Below the pieces are notes generated by a model. The model was not told where the DNA came from. It searched no databases and saw nothing but the letters and a program-made list of their open reading frames with translations. 64,000 nt of DNA. Source: Paenibacillus andongensis (GTDB taxonomy: Bacteria > Bacillota > Bacilli > Paenibacillales > NBRC-103111). The stretch is from assembly GCF_025369935.1 (NCBI RefSeq), contig NZ_CP104467.1, positions 4,533,001-4,597,000 of the forward strand, read 5' to 3'. The translations under genes and the position numbers were made by a program. Shown here in pieces: positions 9,150 to 17,282 of this stretch; the stretch's first letter is position 1, and the number at the start of each line of letters is the position of its first letter.

Positions 9150-9743
9150 TTAGGATTCGTCCAAATTGATCAGCGGCTCCATGCAAGAAGGATCGGTGTG
9201 ATACGCTTTTTGAAAATATTCGAAGGCTTTTTCCATATTCTGATTTTGCACTTGTATACAGCCCATAGCGTTGTAAGAAATAGCCTTCATCTTGGTATTG
9301 TCGGTCAAGGGCAGAAGGAACTTGAAGTGTTGATATGCTTCTCCAAATTCCCCTTTGCGCAGATGCCCCATCGCTAAATAAACCCTAGCTAGCAAGAAAT
9401 CCGGCTGCCTCTTTATCAGCACTTCGAATTCTTTGATCGCTTGATCGTACATATAAAGTTTGTAATATCCCTGGCCCCTCATGAATTCATCTGTCTGCTT
9501 CCCAGACACGTCTAGATCCATCAGCTCATCATGAAGGGTTTGGGTACTCATCGGTACGGCCCCATAAAACTTTCCCAACTTCTCCTCAAAAAGCAGCCAC
9601 GCCTCGATGAACTCATCGCTCATCGTTTTCAACACTTGCAGTTGTTCGTCGAGCTCCGCCTTTTTTTCCACACCACTATTCGGATATTCTTTTTGGATTT
9701 CTTCCAAAACCTCGTTCATTGTGGAAAATAAATGCTTAAACAT
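9150..9743 (-). CDS. Tetratricopeptide-repeat protein
   Basis: A 197-residue soluble protein. The C-terminal half holds TPR-type helix pairs: GYYKLYMYDQAIKEFEVLIK, LLARVYLAMGHLRKGEFGEA and ISYNAMGCIQVQNQNMEKAF. The N-terminal half is helical and charged. I chose the ATG at 9743 because AAGGTGG lies 8 nt upstream. TPR proteins are usually scaffolds, and no partner is evident. It sits between dinG and panD on the same strand, with 66-90-bp gaps, and may be expressed separately. The specific function is unknown. Confidence 0.8.
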   Translation of the reverse strand: MFKHLFSTMNEVLEEIQKEYPNSGVEKKAELDEQLQVLKTMSDEFIEAWLLFEEKLGKFYGAVPMSTQTLHDELMDLDVSGKQTDEFMRGQGYYKLYMYDQAIKEFEVLIKRQPDFLLARVYLAMGHLRKGEFGEAYQHFKFLLPLTDNTKMKAISYNAMGCIQVQNQNMEKAFEYFQKAYHTDPSCMEPLINLDES

Positions 9744-9822
9744 TTGGCATCCCACCTTTGCTTCGAAAGCTTATCCTCATTCTTTGTAAACAGAGCCGAT
9801 TTCATGCATGGAAGTGTTCCTC

Positions 9823-10206
9823 TTAAAGGATCGTGGAATGCTCTTCTTGTTTGAGAAGCTGCGCCACTTTATTATTTTCACCCATTATGGCAACCGTAGG
9901 TTGATGCTTCTTGGCCTCTTCATCAGTCATCATCGCATAAGAAATAATAATTACCGTGTCACCGGTTTGAACCAACCTAGCAGCTGCCCCATTTAAACAA
10001 ATCACACCTGTGCCGCGCGGCCCCGGAATAATATAAGTTTCAAGACGTGCGCCATTGTTGTTATTCACAATTTGCACTTTCTCATTCGGCAGCATACCAA
10101 CCAAATCGATCAAATCTTCATCAATCGTAATACTTCCGATATAATTCAAATTCGCTTCCGTAACAGTTGCCCGGTGGATTTTCGCTTTCATCATCGTTCG
10201 AAACAT
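9823..10206 (-). CDS. panD: Aspartate 1-decarboxylase (pyruvoyl enzyme)
   Basis: PanD makes beta-alanine from aspartate for pantothenate synthesis. It is a 127-residue proenzyme that starts [20 protein letters not shown] like B. subtilis PanD. The self-cleavage site is the Gly-Ser of YIGSITID at residues 24-25, where Ser25 becomes the pyruvoyl group. The later motif [10 protein letters not shown] is also typical. It follows panC by 4 nt, so it is the last gene of a panB-panC-panD operon. Confidence 0.96.
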   Translation of the reverse strand: MFRTMMKAKIHRATVTEANLNYIGSITIDEDLIDLVGMLPNEKVQIVNNNNGARLETYIIPGPRGTGVICLNGAAARLVQTGDTVIIISYAMMTDEEAKKHQPTVAIMGENNKVAQLLKQEEHSTIL

Positions 10207-10210
10207 GAGG

Positions 10211-11092
10211 TCACTTCCTTACTTGTAAAATTAAATTATCGATCAAACGCGTTTTGCCGAATTTCACGGCCAAAGCAATAATAATAGAATCGGTATGATG
10301 GCTATTTTCAAAAGGTTCTAATGTCGGATAAGCTAATACCTCTACATAGTCAATGACGGCTAATGGTGTAGTCGCGATATGTTGGCTGACCAAGCTTTCA
10401 AGCTCTTGCGGTGTAATTGTTTCATGTGATTCCACATATGCCTTTGCTTTCTGTAAAGATTGAGACAAAACTAAAGCTTGCTTACGCTCTTCCTCAGACA
10501 GATATACGTTACGCGAGCTCATGGCCAGCCCGTCTGATTCACGCAATATTGGACAAGGAACAATCTCAATGTCGAGATTGAGATCCTGGACCATTTGTTC
10601 AATCACAGCAACCTGCTGGGCATCCTTCAGACCAAAAAAAGCTTGATCAGGCTGAACAATATGAAACAGCTTGCTAACGACAGTAGCAACCCCATCAAAG
10701 TGTCCAGGGCGCGATGCTCCGCAAAGTCTAGAGGTAAGACCTGTCACACTAACCGTAGTGCGCGTCGGTGACGGATACATTTCGCTCACAGATGGCATAA
10801 ACACTAGATCAGCGCCCGCGGCTTCGGCTAATTGCAAGTCCCGCTCCGTATTGCGCGGGTATCGCTCGAAATCTTCACCTGGACCGAACTGGAGCGGATT
10901 AACAAAAATACTTAACACAACAAGTCCACTTTGAGCTCGTGCTTTCCGTAGCAAACTAGCATGACCTTCGTGTAAATAACCCATTGTGGGCACAAACCCA
11001 ACAGATTGATCATTCTTGCGTCGGTAGTCCCTTATGCGAGAACGCAAATCAGCAATTGAATGAATCACTTCCATGGTCTGGATCGCTTCCAT
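10211..11092 (-). CDS. panC: Pantothenate synthetase
   Basis: Pantoate-beta-alanine ligase, which joins the panB-derived product to beta-alanine using ATP. The nucleotidyltransferase HIGH-like signature is [15 protein letters not shown], and [17 protein letters not shown] is also visible. The KMSKS-like element is AMSSRNVYL. The start is uncertain: a GTG at 11101 overlaps the panB stop, an ATG at 11092 follows AAGGAG and GAGAGG, and homologues would best align to the ATG at 11074 ([10 protein letters not shown]). I report 11092 as a compromise (293 residues). It is translationally close-packed between panB and panD. Confidence 0.93.
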   Translation of the reverse strand: MEAIQTMEVIHSIADLRSRIRDYRRKNDQSVGFVPTMGYLHEGHASLLRKARAQSGLVVLSIFVNPLQFGPGEDFERYPRNTERDLQLAEAAGADLVFMPSVSEMYPSPTRTTVSVTGLTSRLCGASRPGHFDGVATVVSKLFHIVQPDQAFFGLKDAQQVAVIEQMVQDLNLDIEIVPCPILRESDGLAMSSRNVYLSEEERKQALVLSQSLQKAKAYVESHETITPQELESLVSQHIATTPLAVIDYVEVLAYPTLEPFENSHHTDSIIIALAVKFGKTRLIDNLILQVRK

Positions 11093-11097
11093 ACCTC

Positions 11098-11955
11098 TCA
11101 CTTCTCCTTATCGCCATATAGGTATTCAACAACGTCGTTGTCCATATGAAACGTATGCTCTGGCGCAGGAAATGCCCGCGCTTTGACTTCTTTCACATAT
11201 TCACCTATACCTGCTCGAATAGTTTCCCCTATATTCGCGTATGCTTTTACAAACTTTCTGGCAGCACTGTCAGAACCATACTGGAGAAGATCATGATAAA
11301 CAAGAACCTGGCCATCGCAATGAACGCCAGAACCAATGCCAATCGTCGGGATCGACAGCTGCTTCGTTATCCATTCGGCCAACTCGTCAGTCACCAGCTC
11401 TAAGACCACCGCGAAAGCCCCCGCTTCCTCCAGCGCTTTGGCATCTCTGAGCAGTTTCTCTGCTTGTTCGGAGCTGCGTCCTTGCACACGGAATCCACCA
11501 AGTTGATGTACGGATTGCGGAGTTAAACCCAGATGTCCGACGACTGGCACACCTGCTTCCGTGATCGCTTTAACAGTTGCCGCAATCTCAGCTCCGCCTT
11601 CCAGCTTAACCGCTTTTGCTCCGCCCTCTTGCATTAATCGGGCAACACCTCGAAATGTCGAGTCCAAGCTTCCATGGTACGTCAAGAAAGGCATATCCGC
11701 TACAATGAACGTATTTGAAGCTCCGCGCACCGCGGCTCGCGTCTGGTAAACCATATCATCCAGAGTGACCGGCAGGGTTGAATCGTAGCCTAGTACGACA
11801 TTCCCCAGTGAATCTCCTACAAGGATAACATCAATGCCAGCCTCTTCCGCCAAGCGGGCTGAGGGATAATCATAAGCAGTTACCATTGTAATGGGAACGC
11901 CATCTTGCTTCATTTTTCTCATCTTTGCTGTCGTAAGCGGCTTACGTTGTTCCAT
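11098..11955 (-). CDS. panB: 3-methyl-2-oxobutanoate hydroxymethyltransferase
   Basis: PanB transfers a hydroxymethyl group from methylene-tetrahydrofolate to ketoisovalerate, the first committed step to pantoate. A 285-residue TIM barrel with metal and substrate motifs TAYDYPSARLAEEAGIDVIL, LVGDSLGNVVLGYDST, ADMPFLTYHGS, KLEGG, GHLGLTPQS and the catalytic VLELVTDELA region. It is the first gene of panBCD. Its leader (11956-12167) contains a perfect terminator hairpin, so expression is probably controlled by attenuation. Confidence 0.96.
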   Translation of the reverse strand: MEQRKPLTTAKMRKMKQDGVPITMVTAYDYPSARLAEEAGIDVILVGDSLGNVVLGYDSTLPVTLDDMVYQTRAAVRGASNTFIVADMPFLTYHGSLDSTFRGVARLMQEGGAKAVKLEGGAEIAATVKAITEAGVPVVGHLGLTPQSVHQLGGFRVQGRSSEQAEKLLRDAKALEEAGAFAVVLELVTDELAEWITKQLSIPTIGIGSGVHCDGQVLVYHDLLQYGSDSAARKFVKAYANIGETIRAGIGEYVKEVKARAFPAPEHTFHMDNDVVEYLYGDKEK

Positions 11956-12167
11956 CGGTATCCCAGCTTCCTCATATAAAATAAAAAACCTTTTAGCTAA
12001 GAGCTAAAAGGATCGCATGCAGAAAGAATCCAATGATCCCTCTGTCTCGGTCCCATAAGGCTCAGAGCAGAATCCAACATCTTGTTTCAAGTTCTATTCC
12101 TTTGTAAACAAACTATAACCGTCAAGCTGCAAGTGCAGTTCCTATAAGGATACCGCCTTATCATGCT
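11956..12167 (-). promoter_or_regulatory. Structured 5' leader of panBCD, candidate pan-motif RNA
   Basis: About 205 nt lie between the -10 element and panB. Read on the minus strand there is a hairpin with ATAAGG/CCTTAT arms, then CTGC/GCAG, then CTTG/CAAG, a CTCTG...CAGAG pair, a GGATC...GATCC pair (12035-12039 with 12010-12014) and finally the terminator. The last GATCC shares its CC with the base of the terminator stem, so the two pairings exclude each other, as expected for an antiterminator. The Weinberg-described pan RNA motif occurs before pan genes in Firmicutes; I could not verify its conserved bulged adenines here. Confidence 0.5.
11981..12011 (-). terminator. Leader terminator (putative attenuator) upstream of panB
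   Basis: On the minus strand a perfect 10-bp stem, CCTTTTAGCT / AGCTAAAAGG with a 3-nt loop, is followed at once by TTTTTTATTTT. It lies 26 nt before the panB start and downstream of a promoter-like TATAAT at 12168-12173, so it would stop transcription before panBCD unless disrupted. It could also serve as the end of birA transcription. Confidence 0.85.
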
Positions 12168-12173
12168 ATTATA
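12168..12173 (-). promoter_or_regulatory. Candidate -10 element for panBCD
   Basis: A perfect TATAAT on the minus strand in the context GGTATAATAGCATG, 26 nt past the birA stop. The -35 box is weak. Transcription would begin near 12160, ahead of the structured pan leader. Confidence 0.55.
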
Positions 12174-12199
12174 CCAAATGTTGCTTCCATTTGATACCT

Positions 12200-13168
12200 T
12201 TACTTCAGTTCAATATCTCCGGAATAGATCTTTATTTTCTCACCAGTTTGCGTAATTACCGTTAAAGCCCCTGAATCATCCAATGAGTCAGCGATACCTT
12301 CAATAATTCCTGTTGGTGAATGCGTGCGGATTGGACGCTTCAAAGTTACACTAAGGGCCTCCCAAAGCAAACGAATTGGGGCGAAGCCATTTTCCATATA
12401 AAGCGCATATAGTTCTTCAAATTCTAAAAGAAAAGCTTGTACCAAACTTTCTCTTGAGATGTCAGCGCCCGATTCAATCGCAAGTGAAGTCGCAATATTC
12501 CTCAGTTCCTCGGGATAATCTTCCGTCTTCAAATTCACACTGATGCCAATCCCTGCTATCACATACTTGAGCCGCTCATCTTCCCCACTGCTTTCCAGCA
12601 AGATTCCGCTTACCTTCTTGCCTTTAATCAGAAGATCATTCGGCCACTTGATGCCAATGTCTACCTGGCAAACCTTCTGGATCGAGCGGCACAGTGCTAC
12701 CGCACTAAGCAGCGTTAATTGGGGCATGAAAAAAACAGGGATGCGCGGCGTTAACACCAGACTCATCCAAATCCCTTTACCAGCCGGAGAATGCCACGTA
12801 CGCCCCATTCTGCCTCTTCCTGCTGTCTGTGCCTCTGCTAGCACAATCGTGCCTTCTTGCGCACCTGAAGCAACGAGAGCGTGTGCAATTGTCTGTGTAG
12901 ATTCGACTTCCCCGTAAACATGGATTTTCTGACCAAGTACCTTGGTTTTCAATCCGCTCAACAGTTCGTTCACTTGCCATGAATTAGGCTTACTCAGCAA
13001 TCGATACCCTTTGCGAGGCGCAGCTTCAAATTCATAGCCTGCCGCCCGAAGCTCTTCGATATGCTTCCAGATCGCGGTGCGGCTAACGTTAAGTCGTCGG
13101 CTGATTTCCTCGCCGGAAACGTAAGTATCCTGAGACTCTTGGAATAGTTCTAATATTCGTTTGTTCAT
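12200..13168 (-). CDS. birA: Biotin protein ligase / biotin repressor
   Basis: A bifunctional BirA: it biotinylates acetyl-CoA carboxylase and represses biotin genes. An N-terminal winged helix (VSGEEISRRLNVSRTAIWKH, residues about 15-35) precedes the ligase domain with AGRGRMGRTWHSPAGKGIWM, the biotin-AMP binding loop, then KWPNDLLIKGKKVSGILLE and a small SH3-like C-terminal domain. I place the start at the ATG at 13168 (322 residues), with GAGTGG upstream; a GTG at 13183 lacks a ribosome site. The order cca-birA-panBCD matches B. subtilis. Confidence 0.94.
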   Translation of the reverse strand: MNKRILELFQESQDTYVSGEEISRRLNVSRTAIWKHIEELRAAGYEFEAAPRKGYRLLSKPNSWQVNELLSGLKTKVLGQKIHVYGEVESTQTIAHALVASGAQEGTIVLAEAQTAGRGRMGRTWHSPAGKGIWMSLVLTPRIPVFFMPQLTLLSAVALCRSIQKVCQVDIGIKWPNDLLIKGKKVSGILLESSGEDERLKYVIAGIGISVNLKTEDYPEELRNIATSLAIESGADISRESLVQAFLLEFEELYALYMENGFAPIRLLWEALSVTLKRPIRTHSPTGIIEGIADSLDDSGALTVITQTGEKIKIYSGDIELK

Positions 13169-13183
13169 ACGATTTCCACTCAC

Positions 13184-13599
13184 GATCTATCGGTAATTTA
13201 TTTCTGGCTAGCAAAACTCCAAAATTGAATTATATCGTTCAAAAGTATTGTTGAAAGTAACAACAATTCATGCGCGTCAAAGCTATTCAGTTTGGAGACA
13301 ACATCCAGTCGTGCTCTACATGGTGGTGTGCAACATTGGTATCCACCACAGGCCAAACTGCCCTCACTAGAGCTGTATGACTCTAAAATCAAATTTTGGA
13401 GTTGAATACCAGTTACGAGGAGGCCATAATGAATGAATCAACGATTTCCATTATGTAACATCATAGGCTCATAAGCAGGATTTAGGTACAAATTGTTGCA
13501 TTTTTACAACATCATTCAATCTCGTATATGGATTCATTCATCCTCACGATTCACCATTGTGAAGACGAATTCCTCTTTGAAAAAAACCGCGCTGCGCTG
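13184..13599. other. Gene-free stretch between cca and birA
   Basis: 416 bp with no convincing gene. It holds the 189-bp inverted-repeat element described separately, a perfect AGGAGG (13418-13423) followed 5 nt later by a nine-codon plus-strand reading frame (13429-13458, MNESTISIM), and AT-rich sequence down to the 3' end of cca. The tiny frame is too short to judge. A 64-codon minus-strand frame at 13198-13392 has several cysteines but no ribosome site. Confidence 0.6.
13215..13403. repeat. 189-bp nested inverted-repeat element, possible structured RNA or MITE
   Basis: Terminal perfect 12-bp inverted repeats AACTCCAAAATT (13215-13226) and AATTTTGGAGTT (13392-13403) enclose further complementary pairs in the same nested order: GTCA 13276-13279 with TGAC 13378-13381, AGCT 13281-13284 with AGCT 13371-13374, CAGTTTGG 13288-13295 with CCAAACTG 13353-13360, and TGGTGG 13321-13326 with CCACCA 13343-13348. 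A separate hairpin TGTTG/CAACA lies at about 13249-13265. Five concentric helices are hard to explain by chance. Length and rod-like plan are reminiscent of 6S RNA or a miniature inverted-repeat element, but I see no target-site duplication and cannot assign a family. Confidence 0.6.
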
Positions 13600-14925
13600 C
13601 TACTTCGCAGCACGCGCGGCTTGTAAAAGTGATGCTCGCTCATTCGGGATTTCACCGAGCGCAGTTCGTTCAAGCAGCTGCTGCAGCAGTATGCCCATCC
13701 ATGGGCCAGGCTGCCGGCCAAGCTCCTCCGCCAAATCCGTGCCGGATATGGCAAGTTCCTTCAGGCTGAAGCAGGGAACCTCCTTCAGCCAAGTATCCCC
13801 GCGCCGCAGCAGCTCCGGCGCGGCAGAGCGTAGGAAGCGCGCGAGCTCGCCGCGCTGCTCAGGGCACTGCGGCAGCACGCGCAGCAGCCGCAGCAGAGCG
13901 CGGGCAGCGGCTTCGCCGCTGTGCACCGCGCCAAGCTTCCAGACCCGCTCCAGCGGAGCCGGGTCCTGCACTAGCGCGAAAGCGGCGTCCTGCGCAGCGC
14001 CGCTCGTAAGCTGCGCGGCCACAGCCTCGCGTAGGGCCAGCACCGCCACGACCGCTTCGCCATCGGCGCGGGAGAAAGTCAGCTCCTGGAGCGCCGTGCG
14101 GACTGTGTCCGCCGGCATCTCCAGGAGCATCAGCAGCATGGCCCAACGGTCATGCTGCCCTTCCAGCGCACTGACAGCATCCAGCGCGTCATCCCAGGCG
14201 AGCCAGCGCTCAAAAGGCAGCGGCAGCTGCTTTTTGAGGTGCGCCGTGAGGCGGCTCGCCAGCAGCAACCGCACAGCCCGTGCGGGGGCTGGGCCTTCGA
14301 TCATGCGCTGCAGCTCACTGCGCACGCGCTCCATAGCGATGTGGCGAAGAAGCGGAGCTTGCGCCAGCAGCGCTTGCCACGTACTCGACTCGACGTCCAG
14401 TCCGTAGGTCGAGGCAAAACGAACACAGCGAAGCATGCGCAGCGCATCTTCGCCGAAACGCTCCTCCGCGGCGCCTACGCAGCGGAGCACCCCCGCCATA
14501 AGATCCTTCTGCCCGGCAAATGGATCAAGAACGACACCCGCCGCATCCATCGCCATCGCGTTCATCGTAAAATCGCGCCGCTTCAAATCCTCCGTCAAAT
14601 CCGAAATATACTCGACGGATGTCGGGCGGCGGAAGCCTTCATACTCCGTTTCCTTCCGGAACGTTGTCACCTCATACGTCCCCTGTGACAGGATAACGGT
14701 AACGGTGCCGTGCTGCAGCCCCGTCGGCGCTGTCCGCGGGAAGCAGGACATCACCTGCTCAGGCAAAGCAGACGTCGCAATGTCGATGTCTTTGATCGGT
14801 CGGCCAAGCACAGCATCACGAACGCAACCACCTACAAGATACGCCTCATAACCTGCTTGGGCAAGCTTAGTGAGAACGATAGAAGCTCCAGGATCTATTA
14901 CTTTTACTTTAACATCATCCGACAT
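13600..14925 (-). CDS. cca: CCA tRNA nucleotidyltransferase
   Basis: Adds or repairs the 3' CCA of tRNAs. A 441-residue class II enzyme with the polymerase-beta motif LVGGCVRDAVLGRPIKDIDI near residue 31, the RRDFTMNAMAMD box near 115, and LRCVRFASTYGLDVE plus ERVRSELQRMIEG for nucleotide recognition and neck domains. The start ATG has AGGAG just upstream. The C-terminal half (about 13790-14480) is far richer in G+C than the rest of the window: 46 of 60 bases at 13861-13920, against 22 of 60 at 15001-15060. This gives long spurious frames on the other strand. The tRNA-Pro gene in this window lacks an encoded CCA and would need this enzyme. Confidence 0.95.
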   Translation of the reverse strand: MSDDVKVKVIDPGASIVLTKLAQAGYEAYLVGGCVRDAVLGRPIKDIDIATSALPEQVMSCFPRTAPTGLQHGTVTVILSQGTYEVTTFRKETEYEGFRRPTSVEYISDLTEDLKRRDFTMNAMAMDAAGVVLDPFAGQKDLMAGVLRCVGAAEERFGEDALRMLRCVRFASTYGLDVESSTWQALLAQAPLLRHIAMERVRSELQRMIEGPAPARAVRLLLASRLTAHLKKQLPLPFERWLAWDDALDAVSALEGQHDRWAMLLMLLEMPADTVRTALQELTFSRADGEAVVAVLALREAVAAQLTSGAAQDAAFALVQDPAPLERVWKLGAVHSGEAAARALLRLLRVLPQCPEQRGELARFLRSAAPELLRRGDTWLKEVPCFSLKELAISGTDLAEELGRQPGPWMGILLQQLLERTALGEIPNERASLLQAARAAK

Positions 14926-14951
14926 GTTACTCCTAACCTGCTAACATCCTC

Positions 14952-16124
14952 TTATTGACAGGACGAAGCTGTAATGCGATGGGATTCTGGAAGCTCTCTT
15001 CCCAGCACGCGATAATAAATTTCCTCATATTGAACCGTAGTTATATCATTACAGAAGGTATTCCGAGCACGAGTCAAGCAATTCTGCGATACTCGCTCAT
15101 ACAACACTTGATTACTAAGCAAGTTTACGACATGTTCAGCCATTTTATCAGTATCTCCAACATCTGCTAAATAGCCAGTTTCACCATGCGTAATGAGTTC
15201 GGGAATCCCGCCGGCATTGGAGCCGATTGTTGGTACTCCGCATGCCATTGCTTCTAGCGCGACTAGACCGAAGCTCTCTTTTTCCGAAGGAAGCAGCATC
15301 ACGTCGGCAAGGGAAATCACCTGCGCTACATCATCCTGTTTACCACAGAATGTAACTTTATCTGTAAGTCCAAGTTCTTTAACTTTTGCAATCATTTTGG
15401 ATAAATCGGGACCTTCTCCCACGAACAAGAGACGTGATGGAATCTCCTTGCTGACTTTTGCAAAAATATCAATAACATCCTGCACACGTTTGACAGGTCT
15501 GAAATTAGAAATATGAATGAGAATCTTTTCTTCCGGCCGGGCAAACTCGCCTCTAAGCTTCGTAATATCACGCGGGTAATACACCCGTTTGTCGACGAAA
15601 TTATAAGTTAGATCGATGTCGCGGTCGATGTCCAATAATTCCCTTGTTTCTTTAATCAAGTCTTTGGAAACCGCTGTAACCGCATCGCTTTCATTAATGG
15701 CATAACGAATCAAGTCAGAAATCGATTGATCCTGTCCCAGAACAGTAATATCGGTTCCGTGGAGTGTCGTAACAACCTTGAGATTGCTTCCAACCATCTG
15801 CTTCGCCAGTAGAGCACACACAGCATGAGGAATAGCATAATGAACATGTAGTAAATCTAGCTCCTCCATCTTGGCGACCTGCGCCAATTTACTGGCGAGA
15901 GACAGGTCATAAGGTGGATACCGAAAGACATAATATTGACTGACTTCCACTTCATGATAAAAAATATTTTTATGAAATTTGCCCAAACGAAAAGGCATGC
16001 TGTGTGTAATAAAATGAACCTCGTGTCCTTTTTCGGCAAGCAGCTTGCCAAGTTCCGTAGCAACAACACCTGAACCACCTAAAGTTGGATAACAGGTAAT
16101 TCCAATCTTGAGTTTATCTTTCAT
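14952..16124 (-). CDS. bshA: N-acetyl-alpha-D-glucosaminyl L-malate synthase BshA
   Basis: First enzyme of bacillithiol synthesis: a GT-B glycosyltransferase joining N-acetylglucosamine from UDP-GlcNAc to L-malate. About 390 residues. The N-terminal glycine-rich loop is CYPTLGGSGVVATELGKLL; the C-terminal nucleotide-sugar site contains HISNFRPVKRVQDV and the EKESFGLVALEAMACG motif. Two adjacent ATGs exist; I prefer 16124, six bases from GAGGTG, over 16127. Located next to bshB1, as in B. subtilis, in the cca-bshA-bshB1-mgsA-dapB cluster. Confidence 0.95.
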   Translation of the reverse strand: MKDKLKIGITCYPTLGGSGVVATELGKLLAEKGHEVHFITHSMPFRLGKFHKNIFYHEVEVSQYYVFRYPPYDLSLASKLAQVAKMEELDLLHVHYAIPHAVCALLAKQMVGSNLKVVTTLHGTDITVLGQDQSISDLIRYAINESDAVTAVSKDLIKETRELLDIDRDIDLTYNFVDKRVYYPRDITKLRGEFARPEEKILIHISNFRPVKRVQDVIDIFAKVSKEIPSRLLFVGEGPDLSKMIAKVKELGLTDKVTFCGKQDDVAQVISLADVMLLPSEKESFGLVALEAMACGVPTIGSNAGGIPELITHGETGYLADVGDTDKMAEHVVNLLSNQVLYERVSQNCLTRARNTFCNDITTVQYEEIYYRVLGRELPESHRITASSCQ

Positions 16125-16142
16125 CATGCACCTCTTTTCCGA

Positions 16143-16835
16143 TCAAACGAATCGATCTACCACCAAAGGCAGCTTTGAAATGAAACCTTCCGCATAAGTT
16201 AACAAACGCTTTTGACCTAACACGCGATCACGAGCTTCAACTCGTTCGATATAGCCTTGATTTAAGGGCGTGGCTACCGTACCTTGACCTGTTATAAATT
16301 GTGAGCGATAAGCGCTCAGTGCGGCAATTTTTTCATCGTAATAATCGGTTACATCCACCATGAGATCAGCTTCGTAAACGTCATTTATAAAATAAAAGTA
16401 CATCTGCTCCACGTTCACAGGCTCAGAATCAGGCAAATACTTGCGTAACTTGGCGTTAAAAACAGCTTCCTGAACCAACCCCGAACAGGCTATATGGTCT
16501 GGATGTCGGTCCTGCCAGTAGGGAGCAAACACGATTCTAGGCTTAAATTTACGAATTTCTTGTGTAATCCGCTCAATATTGGCCTGTGTGGCAAATAATC
16601 CTCGATCCGGTAGTCCCAGATTCGTCCGAACCTTAACGCCAAGAATACTCGCAGCTAGTTCCGCTTCTTCAATCCTTGTTTCAACTGTGCCATTAGAGGA
16701 CATTTCGGCATAGGTTAAATCACAAAGCCCTACCTTAAGCCCAAGCTTGGTATGTTTGGCAATCGTAGCCCCCATTCCAATCTCAGCATCATCTGCATGT
16801 GCGCCAAATATAAGAATATCGAGAGAATCGCTCAT
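16143..16835 (-). CDS. bshB1: Bacillithiol biosynthesis deacetylase BshB1
   Basis: Zinc-dependent PIG-L/LmbE family deacetylase that removes the acetyl group from GlcNAc-malate. The metal motif AHADDAEIGMGATIAKH is at the N-terminus and the partner RHPDHIACSGLV at about residue 114; the PYWQDRHPDH context is typical of BshB1. About 230 residues. The start at the ATG 16835 lies 1 nt past the mgsA stop, so it is probably translated by coupling. The final enzyme, BshC, is not in this window. Confidence 0.94.
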   Translation of the reverse strand: MSDSLDILIFGAHADDAEIGMGATIAKHTKLGLKVGLCDLTYAEMSSNGTVETRIEEAELAASILGVKVRTNLGLPDRGLFATQANIERITQEIRKFKPRIVFAPYWQDRHPDHIACSGLVQEAVFNAKLRKYLPDSEPVNVEQMYFYFINDVYEADLMVDVTDYYDEKIAALSAYRSQFITGQGTVATPLNQGYIERVEARDRVLGQKRLLTYAEGFISKLPLVVDRFV

Positions 16836-16836
16836 C

Positions 16837-17256
16837 TTATTCAATACCTGGCTTATATTTATGTACTAACTCTCTCCATCCAAAATCCCCGCGATCAAGC
16901 GCTCTGACGAGCAGTTCTGCTGTTGCTACATTCGTAGCGCAAGGAATTCCCTGAACATCACACAGACGAAGAAGAGCAATAATGTCCGGTTCATGTGGTT
17001 GAGCCATTAATGGATCTCGAAGGAAAATAATAAAATCCATTTCATTTTGTGCTACCAAAGCGCCAATCTGCTGGTCTCCCCCAAGCGGACCTGACATAAA
17101 TCGATGTACGTCTAATTTTGTGCCATCCATAATCCGCTGTGCAGTCGTACCTGTTCCATATAACTTATGACCTTCGAATACATGTTCATACGCGGTAACG
17201 AAGTTCACCATTTCATCTTTCTTACGATCATGGGCAATTAACGCAATCTTTAACAT
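16837..17256 (-). CDS. mgsA: Methylglyoxal synthase
   Basis: Converts dihydroxyacetone phosphate to methylglyoxal and phosphate, a bypass of lower glycolysis. A 139-residue protein starting [19 protein letters not shown], with phosphate-binding [11 protein letters not shown] and the catalytic aspartate in [29 protein letters not shown] follows. I place the start at the ATG 17256, downstream of GGGGAG. It lies next to bshB1, whose bacillithiol product can help detoxify methylglyoxal, so the neighbourhood makes chemical sense (inference). Confidence 0.95.
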   Translation of the reverse strand: MLKIALIAHDRKKDEMVNFVTAYEHVFEGHKLYGTGTTAQRIMDGTKLDVHRFMSGPLGGDQQIGALVAQNEMDFIIFLRDPLMAQPHEPDIIALLRLCDVQGIPCATNVATAELLVRALDRGDFGWRELVHKYKPGIE

Positions 17257-17282
17257 CTTGTCTTCCACTCCCCTAGGGCTCT

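Noticed and set aside
13198..13392. A 64-codon minus-strand frame with several cysteines between birA and cca
   Set aside because: Starts with TTG inside the terminal inverted repeat, has no ribosome site and spans the structured element; more likely a chance frame.
13545..13570. A TTGTGAA half-site resembling a Rex operator
   Set aside because: Only one half of the palindrome is present and no promoter is nearby.
13493..14407. A 304-codon plus-strand frame opposite cca
   Set aside because: It is Ser/Arg/Ala-rich low-complexity translation, caused by the GC-rich antisense of cca; no ribosome site and no domain.
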